DNA from: Pyramidobacter sp.
GTDB taxonomy: Bacteria; Synergistota; Synergistia; Synergistales; Dethiosulfovibrionaceae
Length of the DNA stretch: 7,969 bases
Assembly (NCBI GenBank): GCA_017940445.1
Contig: JAGAYQ010000040.1
Span: forward strand, 1 to 7,969
Direction of reading: 5' to 3'
Shown here: positions 5,154 to 7,969 of the stretch, piece by piece
Numbering within the stretch: position 1 is the first letter of the stretch
Layout of the letters: every line of letters begins with the position of its first letter
The notes under the pieces: model-generated
What the model saw: only the letters and a program-made list of their open reading frames with translations
The model's database searches: none
Told to the model about the DNA's origin: nothing
Position numbers and translations under genes: made by a program

Positions 5154-6268
5154 TGCCGTTTGCCGTCGGCATCCTCGTCAATCCTGTCGCCGGCATGGGC
5201 GGTTCAGTCGGCCTCAAGGGATCTGACGGAGCGGAGACACTGCGCTGTGCCCGTGAGCGCGGCGCGGTGCCGCACGCGGCAGAGAAAATGGCCCGTGCGC
5301 TCGCAGCCGCGCTGCCGGATATGGACGCGCGCTTTCTCACCGCAGGCGGACCGATGGGCGAAGAGGTGCTCGCCGCTTGCGGCCTTCCTTACAAGGCCGT
5401 TTACAGCCCTGCGGGCGAAACGACAGGCGAAGACACAGTCCGTGCGGTGCGCGCCATGCGCGATTCGGGCGCGGAGCTGATCGTCTTCGCCGGCGGCGAC
5501 GGCACGGCCCGCGACGTGTGCGCCGCTCTTGGTGATGAAGAAATTCCCGTGCTCGGCGTGCCGGCCGGCGTGAAGATCCATTCCGCCGTCTATGCCGTCA
5601 CGCCGGAGCGTGCCGGGCAGCTCCTGTCCCGCATCGTCTCGGGCGAAGCGCGCGAGACGGCCGAGGCCGAAGTGATGGACATCGACGAAGACGCGTTCCG
5701 GGCCGGACGCGTATCTGCCCGGCTGTACGGCTATCTGCGCGTGCCGCTTGACCGCACGCGCATGCAGAACCGCAAATCCGGCGGCAGCAGCAGCGACGCG
5801 CGCGACGTTTCCGCCATCGGGACCTGGCTGGCGCACGAGATGAAGCCCGGACGTCTCTACCTGATCGGCGCGGGGACGACCACGCGCGCCGTGATGGAGG
5901 CCCTTGGCCTGCGCGGCACGCTGCTCGGCGTCGACGCCGTCAAAGACGGCCGGCTGATCGCCGCCGACTGTACCGAGTGCGACCTGCTGCGTCTGATCGA
6001 GCCGGGAAACACCAGCGCTGTCCTCTCCGTCATCGGCGGACAGGGGCACATCCTCGGCCGCGGCAGCCAGCAGTTCAGTCCTGCCGTGCTGCGGGCTCTC
6101 GGCCCTAAAAATCTGATCGTTGCTGCCGCGCCCGCCAAGCTCGACGCCCTTTTTCCGTCTCCGCTGCGCGTCGATACCGGCGATCCGCAGCTCGACGCCG
6201 AACTGTGCGGCTACATCCCCGTCGTTACCGGCTGGGCCGCCAGCCGCATGGCCCGCGTGGAACGCTGA
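5153..6268 (+). CDS. ATP-NAD kinase family protein (COG3199, AcoX-like)
   Basis: The 371-residue protein begins LVNPVAGMGG (8-17), then SVGLKGSDG (18-26), the kinase signature FAGGDGTARD (112-121), GVPAGVKIHSAVYA (135-148) and, in the C-terminal half, GGQGHILGRGSQQFSP (295-310). This order is characteristic of COG3199, predicted polyphosphate- or ATP-dependent NAD kinases, which are longer than ordinary NAD kinase and often sit in catabolic operons (for example acoX in acetoin operons). The GGDGT motif binds the phosphate donor in the NAD/diacylglycerol kinase superfamily. I chose the ATG inside TAATG, which overlaps the gcvPB-like stop by one base and implies translational coupling; the frame is open 22 codons further upstream, but that would start inside gcvPB and before the LVNP strand. 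It may raise NADP(H) for the adjacent SDRs or phosphorylate another small molecule (inference). Confidence 0.85.
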   Translation: MPFAVGILVNPVAGMGGSVGLKGSDGAETLRCARERGAVPHAAEKMARALAAALPDMDARFLTAGGPMGEEVLAACGLPYKAVYSPAGETTGEDTVRAVRAMRDSGAELIVFAGGDGTARDVCAALGDEEIPVLGVPAGVKIHSAVYAVTPERAGQLLSRIVSGEARETAEAEVMDIDEDAFRAGRVSARLYGYLRVPLDRTRMQNRKSGGSSSDARDVSAIGTWLAHEMKPGRLYLIGAGTTTRAVMEALGLRGTLLGVDAVKDGRLIAADCTECDLLRLIEPGNTSAVLSVIGGQGHILGRGSQQFSPAVLRALGPKNLIVAAAPAKLDALFPSPLRVDTGDPQLDAELCGYIPVVTGWAASRMARVER

Positions 6269-6295
6269 GACAGAATCCGTTTTTCGCGGTACAAT
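6267..6295 (+). promoter_or_regulatory. possible internal promoter before the second SDR
   Basis: GAGACA (6267-6272, four of six matches to TTGACA) and TACAAT (6290-6295, five of six matches to TATAAT) are separated by 17 nt in the 59-bp gap. It would start transcription about 25 nt before the second SDR's start codon. The match is moderate, and the gene could equally be read from the upstream operon promoter. Confidence 0.4.
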
Positions 6296-6327
6296 ACGCA
6301 CACCCCATACTACAGGAGGAAAACACA

Positions 6328-7083
6328 ATGGCACATTATGAAGAACTGAAAGGCAAGCGCGTCATGGTCACAGGCGCGGCCAGCGGCATCGGCCTGGCGA
6401 CCGCGCAGAGATTTGCGAACGAGGGCGCGCGCGTCTTCATCGTCGATTACAACAAAAAGGCCCTCGAGGCCACGCAGGCGGCTCATCCCGAATTCGCCGG
6501 CTTCTCTGCCGCCGATGTTTCGAACGAGGCCGACGTGAAAGCGGCCTTTGAGCAGATGGACCGGGAGCTGGGCGGCATCGACGTGCTCATCTCCAATGCC
6601 GGCATTTCGATCAGAAGCGACGCGCTCGACATCCCCTATGACCAGTGGAAGAAGGTCATGGACATCAACCTCGGCGGCATGTTCCTCTGCGCCAGGGAGG
6701 CCGGCCGCCGCATGAAGGCTCAGGGAAGCGGCGTCATCCTCATGACCGCCTCCACCAACGGCACAGAAGGCCACCGCTGGTATGCCGACTACAACGCCAG
6801 CAAGGCCGGCGTCATCCTCCTCACCAAGACCCTGGCCCTTGAACTGGCCCCGGCCGTGCGCGTCAACTGCGTGTGCCCCGGCTACGTCCTCACACCCATG
6901 CAGCGCGCCGAGTACACCGATGAGATGCTCGCCAAAGTCAACGAAGGCATCCCCATGAAGCGCCACGCCGAGCCCGAAGAGATCGGCGCCCTCTACGCCT
7001 TTTTGGCCTCCGACGACGCCAAGTACATCACCGGCGCCGACGTGCGCATCGACGGCGGAGAGACCGCGGGGCTGTACGCTTAA
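6328..7083 (+). CDS. NAD-dependent short-chain dehydrogenase/reductase (classical SDR)
   Basis: This 251-residue classical SDR has an intact N-S-Y-K tetrad: Asn114 (INLGG), Ser142, Tyr155 and Lys159 (YNASK). The cofactor loop is TGAASGIG (15-22) and Asp40 at the end of beta-2 (IVDYN) points to NAD(H). Further motifs are ADV (62-64), SNAG (89-92), CPGYVLTPM (183-191) and the C-terminal ITGADVRIDGG (234-244). The ATG at 6328 is chosen because AGGAGG lies 8 nt upstream; the frame is open another 41 codons, but into the preceding gene with no SDR homology. With the NADP-leaning SDR at the other end of the unit it makes a pair of different cofactor preference, suited to oxidation and reduction of alcohol/carbonyl intermediates. 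Substrate is not identifiable by eye; sugar, polyol or hydroxy-acid dehydrogenases are the nearest types. Confidence 0.9.
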   Translation: MAHYEELKGKRVMVTGAASGIGLATAQRFANEGARVFIVDYNKKALEATQAAHPEFAGFSAADVSNEADVKAAFEQMDRELGGIDVLISNAGISIRSDALDIPYDQWKKVMDINLGGMFLCAREAGRRMKAQGSGVILMTASTNGTEGHRWYADYNASKAGVILLTKTLALELAPAVRVNCVCPGYVLTPMQRAEYTDEMLAKVNEGIPMKRHAEPEEIGALYAFLASDDAKYITGADVRIDGGETAGLYA

Positions 7084-7110
7084 TCTTAATCTGTCTTGTT
7101 GAAAAAATGA

Positions 7111-7151
7111 GGCCGGACGTCCGCAGCTGATGCGAACGTCCGGCCTTTTTT
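7111..7151 (+). terminator. strong rho-independent terminator ending the SDR/gcvP-like unit
   Basis: GGCCGGACGT (7111-7120) pairs exactly with ACGTCCGGCC (7136-7145), followed by six T. An inner CGCA/TGCG pairing (7122-7125 with 7131-7134) extends the structure. An A-run just before the stem (7102-7107) would let it work on the minus strand too. It lies 28 bp after the second SDR stop codon. Confidence 0.92.
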
Positions 7152-7202
7152 GCGCCAAGGAGAGATACCGCAGCGCTATATCTGCTTATTCTTTGCGGCT
7201 AT

Positions 7203-7231
7203 TCGACTTTTCCGTTCTATGAGCGTATGAT
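7203..7231 (+). promoter_or_regulatory. probable promoter of the exported-protein genes
   Basis: TCGACT (7203-7208, four of six matches to TTGACA) and TATGAT (7226-7231, five of six matches to TATAAT) are spaced by 17 nt, giving a start near 7238 and a leader of about 44 nt. A small hairpin, TTGCTG (7236-7241) with CAGCAA (7251-7256), would sit at the very 5' end of the transcript. Confidence 0.45.
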
Positions 7232-7281
7232 TTTGTTGCTGTATATGCGGCAGCAAATCTGCAATAAAGGACTGATCCCAG

Positions 7282-7722
7282 ATGAAAGTGATATGTGCTG
7301 TACTGGCTCTGACCGCGCTATTCTGCGCGGCTGCGGCCGCTGAGACCGGCGGCGACCATAAGGACATCGTGACGATGACGATCGGCGGGAGCGAGCATCA
7401 GCTTTGGCTCGAAGACAACGCTACGGCCCGCACGTTTGCGGCTATGCTGCCGCTGTCAACGAAGATGAGCGAGCTGAACGGCAACGAGAAATACGTCTAC
7501 CTCGACACGGCGCTGCCCGCATCGCCGCAAAGAGTGCGCCGCGTCAGCGCCGGCGACGTGATGCTGTACGGCAGCAGCTGTCTCGTCGTTTTCTACAAGA
7601 GCTTCGACACGCCCTTTTCCTACACGCGCATCGGCCGTGTTGCCGATCCAGACGCCCTGGCGAGGCTGGAACGTGCGGGAGCTGTGAACGTGCAATTTGC
7701 GCTCAAACGATCGCGTCCTTGA
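7282..7722 (+). CDS. exported cyclophilin-like fold protein
   Basis: The 146-residue protein has a cleavable signal peptide: Lys2, a hydrophobic core to about residue 15 and AAAAA|ET, with cleavage likely after Ala20. The mature part matches the cyclophilin-like domain family (PF18050 type): VTMTIGG (30-36), LEDNATARTFAAMLPL (43-58), LNGNEKYVYL (65-74), AGDVMLYG (90-97), LVVFYKSF (101-108), YTRIGRV (114-120). This family has the cyclophilin beta-barrel, but isomerase activity is not established for it. AAAGGA lies 10 nt before the ATG. No lipobox precedes Cys15, so a soluble periplasmic protein is expected. It is followed after 54 bp by a second exported protein, and such proteins are often found near flavodoxin or aldo/keto reductase genes (from memory). 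Confidence 0.85.
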   Translation: MKVICAVLALTALFCAAAAAETGGDHKDIVTMTIGGSEHQLWLEDNATARTFAAMLPLSTKMSELNGNEKYVYLDTALPASPQRVRRVSAGDVMLYGSSCLVVFYKSFDTPFSYTRIGRVADPDALARLERAGAVNVQFALKRSRP

Positions 7723-7776
7723 CTTCGAGCCAGCTCCAAGGTGTATGATCTATACTCGATCACCCCGAAAGGAGCG

Positions 7777-7969
7777 ATGCGGTTGAAACGAATCTGGATC
7801 TTCGCTGCGGCTTGGCTGGCGCTGGGCTCTTCGTGCGCAGCCGCGGACGAAACACACGGGAGGAAAACGACAATGGATGAAAAAATCGTGCAGACGGCGG
7901 GCCGTCAGGCGCTGGGCGAGTTCGCGCCCATGTTTGCGCACCTCAACGACGACGTGCTCTTCGGCGAAG
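7777..7969 (+). CDS. carboxymuconolactone decarboxylase (CMD) family protein with signal peptide, partial
   Basis: The open frame runs off the right edge. The first part is an export signal (KRIWIFAAAWLALG, then SSCAAA|DE). After it comes the CMD-family N-terminus VQTAGRQALGEFAPMFAHLN and DDVLFGE. CMD-fold proteins include AhpD-like thiol antioxidants and lactone decarboxylases; the diagnostic catalytic residues lie beyond the edge. The start is ambiguous. ATG 7777 follows AAAGGAG (7768-7774) by only 2 nt, whereas an in-frame TTG at 7783 has ideal 8-nt spacing. A third start, ATG 7873, has its own GGGAGG (7858-7863) and would make a form without signal peptide. Family assignment is good; the exact start is uncertain by two codons, or more if the internal start is used. 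Confidence 0.75.
   Translation, partial: MRLKRIWIFAAAWLALGSSCAAADETHGRKTTMDEKIVQTAGRQALGEFAPMFAHLNDDVLFGE

Noticed and set aside
5204..6334. 376-codon minus-strand open frame opposite the COG3199 gene
   Set aside because: Same reason: antisense shadow with no domain and no ribosome binding site that stands out.
6310..7158. 282-codon minus-strand open frame opposite the second SDR
   Set aside because: Antisense to a clear SDR and it would begin inside the terminator; low-complexity Gly/Ala/Val/His/Asp composition.
7719..7749. Promoter TTGACT / TATGAT before the CMD-like gene
   Set aside because: Spacing is 19 nt and the -35 overlaps the preceding stop codon; too weak to call, and read-through from the upstream gene is simpler.

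Overview
The window is GC-rich, densely coding bacterial chromosome with two short AT-rich regulatory gaps (about 460-604 and 917-1319). The split glycine dehydrogenase P-protein (separate PA and PB subunits), two proteins with cleavable export signals, and the mix of a DUF318-type permease, SDRs, a COG3199 NAD-kinase-like protein, a cyclophilin-like protein and a carboxymuconolactone decarboxylase suggest an anaerobic didermic bacterium. A Synergistota member (Pyramidobacter-like) is my best guess, made from overall impression and not from any search.

Layout. (1) 1-916, minus strand: an ArsR/SmtB-type metalloregulator followed by a COG0701/DUF318 (ArsP-like) permease that runs off the left edge. 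This is a thiophilic metal(loid) or organoarsenical resistance unit with a near-consensus promoter overlapped by inverted repeats. (2) 917-1319: divergent control region. Besides the arsR promoter it holds a strong plus-strand promoter (TTGACA-N17-TATGAT) followed at once by a TTGTATACAA palindrome of GntR/FadR type. A second near-identical box lies 121 bp further on. (3) 1320-7083, plus strand: a compact five-gene unit: SDR, GcvPA-like, GcvPB-like, COG3199 NAD-kinase-like, second SDR. It closes with a strong intrinsic terminator at 7111-7151. (4) 7282 to the end, plus strand: an exported cyclophilin-like protein and the start of an exported carboxymuconolactone decarboxylase-like protein.

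The most interesting part is the five-gene unit. The P-protein pair keeps the overall architecture and the PLP lysine (LHKTF in PB), but several stretches normally near-invariant in glycine decarboxylase are rewritten. It sits with two oxidoreductases and a nucleotide-cofactor kinase-like protein, with no GcvT or GcvH visible. My inference is a repurposed P-protein acting on a substrate or partner other than the canonical glycine/H-protein pair, with SDRs handling a hydroxy/keto intermediate under a GntR-type repressor. A perfect terminator-like hairpin sits between the first SDR and the gcvPA-like gene, so expression of the later genes may depend on read-through. The substrate cannot be deduced from the sequence alone.
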